Source: Kalmusia sp. IMI 367209 (lineage: Eukaryota; Ascomycota; Dothideomycetes; Pleosporales; Didymosphaeriaceae). Taken from it: 64,000 nt of DNA. The notes beneath the pieces are model-generated. The model searched no databases. It had not been told where the DNA came from and saw nothing but the letters and a program-made list of their open reading frames with translations. The position numbers were made by a program, and so were the translations under genes. The DNA lies in the NCBI GenBank assembly GCA_027946365.1, contig JAPEUQ010000008.1:1984001-2048000 (forward strand), in the 5' to 3' direction. Positions 11,459 to 22,299 of this stretch are shown one piece after another. Each line of letters starts with the position of its first letter. Within the stretch, counting starts at the first letter, position 1.

Positions 11459-13393
11459 ATGGCTGACACGGCTACCGAACCGCTCATCGCTGATAGTCGT
11501 CCCGATGTTCCGAACGAAGATGAAGATGGAGCGGTAGTCGATGAGAGTGGGCTAGTGAAGCCAGGAAGGTTCATTTGGGTTCTTACATTATGCGCGGGAG
11601 TGTCGGGGTTGTTGTTTGGATATGAGTATGTGCTCCTCTCTCTATTTCATTCCCCATGTATGGTAGAGACGGGCCGCTTTGGCACATACATACATGCATG
11701 TAGAAGTCGGAAACTTTTGGGATATGAGAGCTTATCTTCTGGGAATACAGTACTGGCGTCATTTCCTCTACGCTCGTTTCTATCGGCTCAGACCTCTCCT
11801 CGAGGCCACTATCCACGCTCGACAAATCCCTCATCACGTCGGCGACTTCGTTCTTCGCGCTACTTGTATCTCCGCTAACGGGTGTCCTCGCTGATTCCCT
11901 CGGTCGCAAAACGGTCATCCTTACTGCAGACATACTCTTCGTCGTTGGCGCACTATGGCAGGCGGGGACGAGCAGTGTGTGGGGCATGATCGCTGGGCGA
12001 AGCGTCGTAGGTGCTGCCGTTGGTAGCGCGAGCTTCGTCGTGCCACTATATATCGGGGAGCTTGCACCGGGGCCATGGCGGGGGAGGATGGTGGTTGTGA
12101 GCAGTCTGTTCATTACAGGCGGACAGGTCGTTGCATATATCGTTGGTTGGGCGTTTTCTACTACAGTGCATGGTTGGAGGTGGATAGTTGGAATCGGAGC
12201 GTTGCCTGCGATGGTGCAGTTTGGCATGTTGTTCTTCATGCCGGAGACGCCTAGATGGCTTGTTAGGGTGGGTAAGAAAGAGAAGGCGAGGAGGGTGCTG
12301 CAGAGAGTTTATGAAGGGAGTGAGGGGGTAGATGCGAGGACGCTTGTAAACGGTGTGCTTAGGAGAGTAGAGAGAGAAATTCTGGAAGAGGAGAATGTCG
12401 TTGCAGGAGGCAGGGAAATCGGGCCAGTCAAGCAGGGGTGGGGTGCCAAAGTCGATAGAGTTCATGAGCACTTTTCACAGTTGGTTAGTGTAGGTGGGAA
12501 TAGGAGGGCACTCGTGATTGCCTGTATGCTCCAAGCTGCTCAGCAATTGTGTGGTTTTGTAAGTCCCCTTTTTTCGGTCTCTTTACATGCTCGAAAGGAA
12601 GTCAACCTCGGAACACCACTCGACGAATGCATGTGCCATTTGCCAAGTACATTTCAGATGCCTTGAGAGTTAACGCTATACACAGAACTCGCTGATGTAC
12701 TTCTCCGCCACCATTTTTTCCCTCGTCGGTTTTCGCTCTCCCACCCTAACGTCCCTCTCCATCGCAACCACAAACTTTCTCTTTACGCTCGTGGCCTTCC
12801 ACTACATTGACCGCATAGGACGACGCCGCATCCTACTTCTCTCCATGCCCGTCATGATAGTAGGATTGATGCTCTGCGCCATCGCATTCAATTTTCTAGA
12901 CCTCCCAATGGAGTCGAACGGCATGAGAGCAAGGGATACAGCAAACACTATGGTCTGGCCACTCACCATCCTAGTAGCAATGGTGGTCTATGTTGCCGGT
13001 TACGCTATAGGTCTCGGCAACGTGCCGTGGCAGCAATCTGAGTATGATTACATTTCCTGTCGCATTTTTTTCCAAATCAACTAATCTACAACTCACAGGC
13101 TTTTTCCCCTCTCCGTCCGCTCCCTCGGTTCTGCATTAGCTACGGCAACGAACTGGGGCTCCAACACCCTCGTCGGGCTGACTTTCCTACCCATGATGCA
13201 TTTCTTCACACCCATGGGCACGTTTACGTTGTATGCGATTGTCTGTGTGTGTGCGTGGGTCACTGTGAGGAAGATTTATCCCGAGACCGCAGGATTAGGG
13301 TTAGAAGACGTGGGGGAGGTGTTGAGGGAGGGTGGGGTTAAGGAGAGCGTGAGGAGGGCCAGGGAGAAGAGAAGGCGTGCGAGAAGAGATTAA
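11459..13393 (+). CDS. MFS sugar/myo-inositol-type transporter
   Basis: A 12-TM major facilitator of the sugar porter family, probably at the plasma membrane. Exons 11459-11625, 11751-12558, 12686-13041 and 13099-13393 total 1626 nt (541 residues), with consistent phases. Family marks in order: FGYDTGVISS across the first splice in TM1, the loop ADSLGRKT after TM2, GRSVVGAAVGSASFVVPLYIGE in TM4, PETPRWLVRVGKKEKA closing the first half, QQLCGFNSLMYFSATIF in TM7, DRIGRRR after TM8, and an ETAGLGLEDVGEVL-type cytosolic end with a basic tail. The QQLCGFN and PWQQSELFPLS segments resemble the myo-inositol (Itr) branch more than hexose carriers, but substrate cannot be read from sequence. The start at 11459 gives a short acidic N-terminal cytosolic region. 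Confidence 0.9.
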
Positions 13394-14218
13394 GGATGAA
13401 GGCTATGTATACAATAGACCATAATCAGCCATCTGTTTTGCAAGGACAGGCTATTCCGATGCTTAGATTCTGTGATTTAGCGCTAGTTAAAGCTACTACA
13501 CCACGTAATTCTATCAGACAGACCCAGATATTCACTAATATTATCATCAAGGTGTCTCCGGTATGGGGCTAAGCGAGAAATCTTGTTCTAGCATCACTCT
13601 TAGCCATAGCTCAATTTCTAAAAACGGTACGCTCATATTACCACACGTAAAAATCTTTCGAGTCATGTATTCTTTATCATGGGCTAACTCGGCTCACAAT
13701 TCGCCCTCCAACTTTTGTTCTGAAGACTAATAGACCGACTTGTTTCACATAAATGACAGCACATCGTCCCAATTTGGCAGCTGTGTAATACCCATCCTTA
13801 TCAAAAACGCCATCTTCGTATTTAAAGACCTTAATATTCGTGTGGAGCACCTGCCCAAATGGGAAACACGCTTAGACTTTCAAAATCGCTCTCATCATTC
13901 GCTCAGGTGTGGTCGGCTCGTTGAAGATCTCCCGCGCGACGCGAGATCGGATATGCAGCGTCTTTCTGGAAGGACTCAAGACTTTTGCACTATGAAACGC
14001 TTGGCTTTTGCCTTTTCAAGCGTATCGGTAACGGGAGCACGCGATTGCTTCGCTACGTGAGGATGCTGTATTCGGTGTCTATAGTCACAGCAGGGAAGCA
14101 AGAGCTTTATATAAAGTCCGATTGAAGCACGTTGACTCATCGTTGAGTTCCTTCTTATCTTTGCATTTGACGAAGGAAAGGGCTAGTGTTAGGAAGAGTG
14201 CCTACAGTTATAGACACA
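13394..14218. other. Intergenic between MFS transporter and aminopeptidase
   Basis: About 820 bp, somewhat AT-richer than its neighbours, holding the 3' end of the transporter and the promoter of the peptidase. Nothing else recognised. Confidence 0.6.
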
Positions 14219-15516
14219 ATGCGCTACGCTCACTACCTCGCCGCCTTCGCGGCTACCACCATTGCCCTCCCCACTTCGACCGTCTCTCCCCAAGAAGAGA
14301 TCTTCACCATCGAACTTGAAGGCGGAGAGCGCCGTCAAGTTACAGAAATAGAGAAGTTCGCTCTCAAAGCCGTACGTGCATGGCTTTTGCCCTAATCACC
14401 CATTCCCAACATGGCAAGCCCTCACTCACAATCTTCAGTCAGGAACAAACTTCTTCGACGTGACCTACTGGCCCGATTTCCAGACCTCGGATATCCAGAA
14501 GCGCCAAGCTGTCACTTACCCTAGCACGCTCACGCAATCTACGTCCGTCAAAGCGCTTACGGCCAAATTGACCAGCGCAAACATTCAATCCAACCTTCAG
14601 ACGTTCAGCACCTATAACAACAGATACTACCGTGCGACGACAGGCAAACAGGCCTCCGACTGGCTGCTGTCCAAAGTGCAGAGTTATATTCCTACAGGAA
14701 GCGTCGCGAGCGCAAAGGCGTACACACATTCGTGGACGCAGAATAGCATCATTGCGACAATTCCGGGGAAGAGCACGAAGACAATTGTCGTAGGGGCGCA
14801 TCTTGATAGTATCAATGGAAATAGTCCGACCAGCGGACGAGCACCAGGAGCCGGTACGTTCCATGCCTTCCCTCCCTTCACGCAATTTTTGAACCCCGCG
14901 ATGCGTCTCCTTTGGGGAAGCATTTGGATATGATGTGATGTGTCGTGTGCTGATGAGTAGGCTAGATGACAACGGATCCGGGAGTACCACCATCCTCGAA
15001 GCCTTCCGCGTGCTCCTAACAAACTCTACCATTGCAGCAGGCGGCGCCAGCCAAACCATCGAGTTCCACTGGTACGCCGGCGAAGAAGCGGGCCTCCTCG
15101 GCTCCCAAGCCATCTTCAACTCCTACTCCACCTCCAAACGCACCATCAATGCCATGCTCAACCAGGACATGACAGGTTACACCACTGGCTACACCTCACG
15201 CGGACTGACCCCCAAATTTGGCGTCATCAATGACTACGTCAACGCCGCGCTCACGACTTTCACCAAAAGGGTGATTACGGCGTACACGAGCACGGCGTAT
15301 GCGGATGATACGTGCGGGTATGCGTGCAGTGACCATGCAAGCGCGAACCGGGCAGGTTTCCCGAGCGTCATGATCTACGAGAGTGAGATGGCGTATGAGA
15401 ACCCGTATATTCATACGGCGAGTGACACGATTGATCGCATTGACTTTGCGCATGCGCTGGAGCATGCGAGGTTGGTAGTGGGGTGGGTAGTTGAGCTGGG
15501 TTTTGCAACTTTGTAG
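14219..15516 (+). CDS. Secreted leucine aminopeptidase, M28 family
   Basis: A zinc aminopeptidase of the Aeromonas/M28E type that trims N-terminal residues from extracellular peptides. Exons 14219-14371, 14439-14853 and 14966-15516 give 1119 nt (372 residues). The start gives a signal peptide (MRYAHYLAAFAATTIALP), then a propeptide region ending near the KRQ at residues 72-74, a plausible Kex2 site. The two-zinc ligand set is complete: His172 in GAHLDS, Asp191 in DDNGSGS (assembled across the second intron), Glu229/Glu230 in YAGEEAG (catalytic base and ligand), Asp257 in NQDM, and the His of YIHTASDT near the C terminus. Two cysteines in DDTCGYACSDH fit the conserved family disulphide. Using AG at 14965 instead of the nearer AG at 14960 is what keeps the metal site in frame. 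Confidence 0.93.
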
Positions 15517-15650
15517 ATGGCGAATACCGCATTACATGTTGGGAGGGTAGTGGAAGCACAGTAACTTGTTGAGTTCCGTTCATATCTTTTAATATTGAAA
15601 GTCTAGTCTGTTTTACACAGTTACACTTTTTTTTTTTATCTATACGCGCC

Positions 15651-16902
15651 TTATGCCTTCCCAATCTCTACAAGCGACTCCTTCAGTGCGTCAATGGCCT
15701 TAGTGAGGTCGCCCCGACCTTGGTCCGTAACGCTGACACCCATGTGTCCTAATCGGATATACTTTGACGCAATCTCCTTGTGGAGACCGCCAGCAAAGAC
15801 GACGCCCTTCTTCAAAAGACTAGGAATGACGTCTGGCGGCGTAGTGCCCTCGGGTAGATAGATGGCCGTCATGGTGTTGGCTTGGTTCTCGGGCTTCGAA
15901 GCCAGCTGCTTCAGACCAAGATCTGCTATTGCCTTTTTTACCTTCTGCGATGCGGCCTTGTGGTCGGCGAAGCGCTGCTCGAGCGGTCGGGAGAGGATCT
16001 GCTTCAGTGCAGTATCAAGGGCGTGGATGAGTTGGGGTGATGGTGTTGCGAAGTATGAAGGCTTCTTTGCTTCGTAATTTTGCATTACTAGGTGTACGTT
16101 AGAACGATCCAATTCTTAGATCTAGGTGAACTTACTAGGCAACCAATTCTTCCACGATCCAAAGTAAGAAGTAGGCCTCGTCTTCCTTGCCTTGAAAACG
16201 TCAATAGCACGGCCGGAAGCCATAAGGACACTGAGACCGGCAGGGCATCCGATGGCCTTTTGAGTAGCCGTAAGTACGACATCGAGCTTCCACTCGTCGA
16301 ACTTGATGTCCTCTCCGCCGACACTGCAGACTCCATCAACGACGACTAGCGTATCGGGGCTGACCCTGTGCACAAGCTCGCTAAGCGCTTGGATCTCACT
16401 CAGCACTCCCGTACTTGTGTCGACATGAGTAACAGTCAGAATCTTGTACTTCTTCTCCTTCAATGCCTTCTCGACTTCGTCGAGCTGTGGTCGCTCGCCA
16501 ATAGGTGCCTTGAGTTGAGTCGCCTTTACACCGTACGTCTCGAAGCAGTCGGCAAACGAATCTGCAAAGTATCCGGTGTGCAAGACGAGCACCTCTTCAC
16601 CGGGCTCGGCCAGGTTCGCAGCGACTTGGTCCCAGCCGAGGGTACCAGATCCGGACAGCACGAAAGGCTGCGATGCGGGGTCGGTAGTCTGGAAGAGCTT
16701 GCGTAGATTTGACAGGACATCGCCAAAGGTGTTGACAAAGGGCGCGCCAACGTGCGACTCGCTGGGAGAGTCAGTATCAGATGTTGTGTGCATGAATCCG
16801 CAGTGGGGAATACCTGTAGTGGCTCATGGACTGTAGGACAGCATCGTCAAACTCAATTGGGCCCGGAATGAGCAGAGCTGGGTGCGGCGGTTGGCTGGAC
16901 AT
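15651..16902 (-). CDS. agx1: Alanine-glyoxylate aminotransferase (AGT/Agx1 type)
   Basis: A fold-type I PLP enzyme converting glyoxylate and alanine to glycine and pyruvate. Minus-strand exons are 16902-16814, 16761-16136 and 16087-15651, totalling 1152 nt (383 residues). Introns are 52 bp and 48 bp with GT..AG ends. The N terminus has the family opening LLIPGPIEFDDAVL. SGSGTLGW binds the cofactor phosphate, VVDGVCSVGGE carries the Asp that pairs with the pyridine nitrogen, and the Schiff-base lysine is Lys198 in TATQKAIGCPAG. The C-terminal domain begins with WLPIMQNYEAKKPSYFATP. The start is the first ATG of the frame, but the frame stays open for about 130 codons upstream with no ATG and an Arg/Ser-rich, acid-poor composition (see findings). 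No C-terminal SKL-type peroxisomal signal is seen (ends EIGKA). The gene is convergent with the aminopeptidase, 134 bp apart. Confidence 0.92.
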
Positions 16903-17328
16903 GGTTTTTGGTATTCGAGATTCGGGCGCTTTATCTGGGTCTGGGGGCTTTGGTGCCTTTACGACGTTTCCTTGCTCGTCTTCAAGGTGTGCGCTCCGCT
17001 CAGTAGAGAAAGGAGTGTTGAGTTCGAGGAAAGGCTTCGAGTCGAGGTGGCCGGAGAGGAGATTAAGACGGGAAGTTGGGCGTGAGGGCGCCAGGGTGAC
17101 GAATGCGGAGGTGAGGGAGGGGTAGCGACGGAAAGTCAAGGCGCTCAGTATGCGCCGCGGGGCAGCCAGTTTGGCGGTTCCAGAGGGGGTGAGCCGGCGT
17201 TTGTTCGGGGGCGAGCGCGATAGGCCAAAAACAGAGCTTCGACGAGCAATTGCTGCAGAGGTGCGTCGGGAGTGCGAAGTGGGTAGCGAGGGCTCCAATG
17301 CAGTTGGCCGTCGCCCGGCAGAAGGTGG

Positions 17329-17335
17329 ATTTATA
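17329..17335 (-). promoter_or_regulatory. TATA-like element upstream of AGX1
   Basis: The minus strand reads TATAAAT here, about 430 bp upstream of the AGX1 ATG and just outside the in-frame ATG-less extension. If used, transcription would begin near 17300 and include the extension as a leader. The remainder of 17300-17689 is the shared divergent promoter with the next gene and shows nothing else distinct. Confidence 0.4.
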
Positions 17336-17689
17336 CAAGCTTGGTTCGGCGCGCACTCGGGACAGTGAGCGCAATGTCAATCGCCGTTTCTGCGCGTTTG
17401 GTTCGAGGCCGGGTTTTCCTCGTAGCGCAATGCGCTTTCAAAAGCCGTCTTCTCGAGCCCGGGTGGGGGCTCTTCGGGGCGCTGACAGAGCCGCAAGGGG
17501 CACCGGGTGTGGGGGCACGCACGTGACCCTCTTCTCGCTGATTGGCCGGGCTGTGTTTACAAACAACCTTCCGAGGTTGGCATCGCTTGTTACGCCCGCA
17601 CCGCTACTCCGTCCCTGCTGCCCCAGCATCACAATCGCTGTACCCTCCTAGCGTAGAATACACCACACATATCATCGACTGCCCGAGCC

Positions 17690-19941
17690 ATGCGCCTTAC
17701 GCGGGCGGCGTCGCGCGCCGAAGCGACGCAGCACGTCGACGACGAGACACACGACGCGTCAAATCCGCATACCGATGTCAAGGAGCGCGTTCCATTGGGT
17801 GAGGTCACCGCCAACACCGCTCCGGACCCAGAATCCACGGACGCGCCGACTAAGAAGATGGTAGTGAAGAAGGTCAAGGCCAAAGGCGGCGCAAAGAAGA
17901 CCGCGAAGGGGAAGAAAGGCAAAGCGGCAGACGAGGAAGTCAATGTGGCCGCGGTTCTAGAGGATGAGCGTCAAGCTGCAGGGAGTCCCGCGAGCGACGC
18001 GGCTGTGGACGACTTGGCCGATGAGCCGGCCGCCGGTGCGTGCAAGAGCACATCGCAACCTGTCTTTAGATACACTGCTAATTGTAGGGTCCAGATAGTG
18101 ACCAAGCTCCCGTTAGTGACCAAGCTCCCGTTAGTGACGACCGCCCGGCAAGTCCCCCATCGCGCGCAGTGCGCATGACCCGTCGTCAATTGGCAAAGCA
18201 AGACGACCTTTCCAAGTCGCTTCGATCACGAGGCCCTCCCAAGCCAGAACCTGCCTTGGAGGACACCATCGCCAGCGCACAAGAATCTTTGGTGTCGGAG
18301 TCGCAAGGACAACTTGTAGAGCAATTGGAGGAGGCTCGTATAGCCCAATCGCAAGCAGAAGTCGCCACAGAAGCTCAAGAAGAGCCAGTGACTGAATTGC
18401 CAGAAGTTGCCAAAGTCTCACACGAGGAACCCGCTGCAGACGTGCAAGGTATCTCATATCAACAGCTGCGAGAGGCAGACGCGCGAGAGCCCGTAGTCGA
18501 TGTAGAGACTGAAGCGCCAGCGCCTGCAGACGCCGAAGTATCGCAGGAGGATATCTCCGTCGAGGTGACTCGGCCTGAGCCAAAGGTTCTAACATCAGAA
18601 AAGCCCTGTGAAGAGGAGCTAACTCCAGCAACGAGCCTCACACCCAGCAGGGCCCTTTCTCGAAGCTCCTCTAGGTCTCCATCCAAGACACCAATGCGAC
18701 TTGAAGAGTCCATCAGCGCAATTGATGCCTTAGAGGAAGCCCTCGAGAACGTTGGAAAATCGCTCCCAACATTTGATCAGTTAGCTGATGAAAAGTCTCC
18801 CAGGAAGGCAAAGTTCACCAGAACCGCGACACCTAGGAAAACGGCCGAAAGGTCATTCGTAGCTTCAAAGGTCTCGAGGAACCCAAGCTTGGCACCACAA
18901 TCGGCGAAGCCTATCGGACTCTCAAGATCCTCCAGTGTGCGCGCACCTCCCAAGGAAAGAGCAAGCTCTGGAGAGGTTACCGATTATCTAGCCTCCAAGC
19001 GAAGGCCAATCAGCATGACCTTTACAGCTCCACCGGCACCAGTAAGGTCGACGAAACCACCGACAAGACCTACCTTTCAATTACCAGGCGAGGCGATAGC
19101 AGCAAGACTCAAGGCGCAAAAGGAGGAGCGTTTAGAACGTATGAAGCAAGAAGGAGGACCAGTGAAGCAGCGACCTATCAGCATGCCACCACCTCCCAAG
19201 TCTACCAAGCCACCCACAAGACCGAACTTCCAGCTACCGGGCGAGGCAATAGCTGCGAAGCTAAAAGCGCAAAAGGAGGAACGGCAAAGGCAGGCTGGGT
19301 CTGAGGCACCCGCGCCCCGTCATGTCAATATGCCTCCGCCATCAAAATCCTCAAAACCTCCAACAAGGCCAAACTTCCAGCTTCCAGGAGAGGTCACAGC
19401 AGCGAAGTTAAAGGCGCAAAAAGAAGAGCGTTTAAAACGTGAAGAGGAAGCGAGAAGTGCCGAAAAAGCCACATTCAAAGCACGACCAGCCCCAGTACGC
19501 AGGCCAATCGCTGCTCCTGTTCGCCAGACAGCAGCAAGCCAAGCCCGCGAACGTCTCATGGGCAAAGAGAACACTACCGGGCCTACCATTCCACCTCTCG
19601 AGCGCTCTAGCTCCATGACAGCAAGCAATCGCAGCAGCATCGTTCAGTCCCGCAACGTTTCGACTTCGTCATCTACCCGCAACAGTATGATCATTAATGC
19701 TAACAAGAGCATCGTCACCCCCGGGGATGCCGCAGCCCTCAAAAACAAGGGGCGCGAGGTGTTCAACAGGGATAAGCTCGAGAAGGAGGCGAGGGAAAAG
19801 GAAAGAAAGGAGAAGGAGGAAGCAGCGAAAAAGGCGAGAGCTGAGGCGGCAGAGAGGGGGAGGATCGCGAGTAGGGAGTGGGCGGAGAAGCAGAGAAGAA
19901 AGATGATGGCTGGTGCTGTGGGGAGAGCTGGGCCAGCGTAG
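17690..19941 (+). CDS. Ser/Pro/Lys-rich protein with three PPTRPxFQLPGE repeats
   Basis: I do not recognise a named family. Exons 17690-18035 and 18095-19941 total 2193 nt (730 residues). The intron 18036-18094 uses the second of two nearby AGs, which is the only one keeping frame. The product is highly charged and disordered. It has a Lys-rich patch (VVKKVKAKGGAKK) near residue 60, a Glu-rich middle, many SP/TP sites, then three spaced repeats of the form KPPTRPxFQLPGEAIAAKLK followed by AQKEER (starting near 19049, 19198 and 19342). A C-terminal Lys/Glu/Ala helix follows, predicted to be a single helix or coiled coil (KEAREKERKEKEEAAKKA). Repeats interrupted by basic and Pro-rich linkers suggest short binding modules, perhaps for microtubules or chromatin, but this is inference. 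It shares a divergent promoter with AGX1. An 18-bp perfect tandem duplication lies at 18097-18132. Confidence 0.78.
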
Positions 19942-21662
19942 ATGCTACATATCCCTTTTTCAATGGCTTGGGGAGGGAATGATCGCTGCTCGTTGGATAT
20001 AAATGTCTCAATTGTGGGATGAGTATACTTGGAGTGGAGTATGTTATTTTTGGCTTTTGCTCCAGCGTAATCTGCAAGTGTTGGATAGTAAGGGTTTTCT
20101 CATTTACGATCTAGGGCGTTTGAGCAAGGTTGGATAGGGACTGGAACCGGTGTTAGGGATTCGGATATCGACGTGGGGTTTACTACGTTATCTGTCGTTC
20201 GCTCTAGCTTCTTCTTTGTCGCTATAGAGCTACATCAATAGGATATTGAGACATGAGGACTCTCAGCTAAGGTGTGCAATCGATGACCTTGAAGAAGTAC
20301 AAGACATGTCTGGAGATGTGCATTAGAGGAAGGGTAGGCTTGAGTTAGGCTTGAGTTGACAGGTTTCTAGTGAGACTCGGGTTTCGTAGGTCCTGGCTTT
20401 CAGTAGGGCATCCACCCTAGGACAAGTCACCAAGCGAAAGTCTTGGCTCAGCTGATTGGATGCTCAAGTGGTGATTGACGGGATGATGGCGTAGAAAGTA
20501 AAAGAACTTGTAGGTTGGTATCAACAGTTCTACGGTAAACGTGCTTGGAGGAATTGACATAAGGATAAAGGGGCCTCGATCCGGAACCAAGGAACCAACC
20601 GGTATCTAAGTAAGGGTAATTGAGTCATGCAAGATGATAGGGGGTACAGTGCCAACAATCGTTCTCAGCGTCGAAAACAGAAGCGATTCTATAGAGATGA
20701 AGGGATGTGCGTCGAAGCCACCATACCTTTTCCACATATTTGTGTATAGAATATAGGAGGAGCAACGATTAAGATAGAGCCTATATTAATCCTCTACTTT
20801 GGCGCACGTGGCATTAGCCTTACTGCGTTCTCTCACCTCTAACTCTATTAATGTCAGGCAAAATATTTCTACTGCGCATCCCATAATCCGTCAAGCCTTG
20901 CAGCTGCACATGTCTTGGCATTCTCACACTCCTGTAACTCTCCATATGTCTTAAGCAACAGTGGCAGCAAGAGCACGGTATGGTGATGCTCATCCGCTAT
21001 CTTGAACTCGAGGTGAAGATCGTTGTATATGGCGAGGCTTTTGAGGAGTACAACAACGATGACGAGAGCGCACCGGCTACGATGTTGATTGTGATGTGGT
21101 TGTAGTGTCTGGGGCAAATTTTGAAGTCCACATAACCGTTAACATAAATTTCTCGACGAACTACAACATCACGGGCAAGGTGGTGGCGGAGGGCAATATT
21201 GTCGACAAGCCAATTTTAAATCGACAGAACAAAGCTTTAGGCCACATACGACGATGTAAAGACGCTATATCACGGATCAGTTGTAGATTGGTACATTCTG
21301 CATACCGCCTCTTTAATCCAAAAATCAGTAAGTTTGCTCCACACGTCGATCGTTGCTCATGCTTTCTGTTCGTCTCTGACAGCGGCGTACAGGTGAGAAC
21401 ATGACTTCTTCTAACGAAGACATGATAAATTCACTTCGACAAATCGAAGTCACCATTTAGATCCGCCACTATCTTCCACGGCACCTAGCGTGATGTCGGT
21501 AGACGGTACACTTTCATCGTAGACGCCATTAGAGCTCTCCTAGCCTATTACATCTTCCAAGCGCCCAGCCGGAAGGCATCAATCGCTCTACAGTTGAATC
21601 ACTCTTGGATAATTACAGTGTAAACCCTTTCCATGTAGTCCCCTTGGTCCTACTAAAAGGAA
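19942..21662. other. Gene-free flank left of the transposon nest
   Basis: About 1.7 kb with no gene that I can support. GC content drops gradually toward the transposon block. Two frames of about 80-100 codons (20869-21117 minus, 21096-21404 plus) show no family character. This may be a decayed repeat or ordinary intergenic DNA. Confidence 0.5.
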
Positions 21663-21667
21663 CATAA

Positions 21668-21801
21668 TGTTGGCGGAAGGTGTTCCGTAGCATGTGATAG
21701 GAAGGAACATTAGTTGTGTTTACCCTTAGTAATTAGCTTAGCACTATTATAGCAGCTTCTCTCAAAGTATTAAATAATCAATCCTTTTACCCACTTTAAT
21801 A
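21668..21801 (+). repeat. Left LTR of the Copia element
   Basis: 134 bp beginning TGTTGGCGG and ending in TTAATA where the partner ends TCAACA. It differs from the right LTR at about ten positions, all of them transitions. Preceded by TSD CATAA. Confidence 0.93.
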
Positions 21802-21849
21802 GGTTATAAGCCTAGTAGTACCACCGGGTGATTTTGTTTTTTTAATAAG

Positions 21850-22072
21850 TGTAACGAGGATATCATAAAGTTGCTATAATGTTAAGACACATCGCGCTAG
21901 GATTAATAGGGTCTAGTGCGCCAAGAAAGCTAAGCGAATAAGCTATATAAAACCTACGCTATATATTTATTTTAGAAACGTTAAGTATTATTCACTTAAT
22001 ATAATTAGAGTTATCCTTTTACTATTAATCCTAGTATAAAGTATATACTATTACCTATAACTAGATTTTATA
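21850..22072 (+). repeat. Left LTR of Gypsy element 1
   Basis: Begins TGTAACGAGG. Aligns with 28237-28457 with mostly transition differences and two short indels. TSD ATAAG immediately upstream. Confidence 0.88.
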
Positions 22073-22299
22073 TAATAATACTTCTTATTATAATAGTCTA
22101 AGGATGGCTCTAAAAATTATATAAATAATAAATAGAAGATAAACCTTATCTATAACCTTTTAGAATAATAAAGACGTACCCATCTAATATCTAAAAGAGA
22201 AATAATCTATATATAATTCTAGTCTATCTTTAATACTAAAAGAGTATATCTTAGTTATAGAAAGGAGGCGTAATGAACTTACGCCCTATAATAACTACG

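Noticed and set aside
17398..17412. GGTTCGAGGCC, resembling a tRNA B box
   Set aside because: No A box at the right distance and no cloverleaf stems could be drawn around it.
20869..21117. 82-codon minus-strand frame left of the transposons
   Set aside because: Shows a plausible protein look but no recognisable family, no splice-linked extension, and low-complexity flanks.
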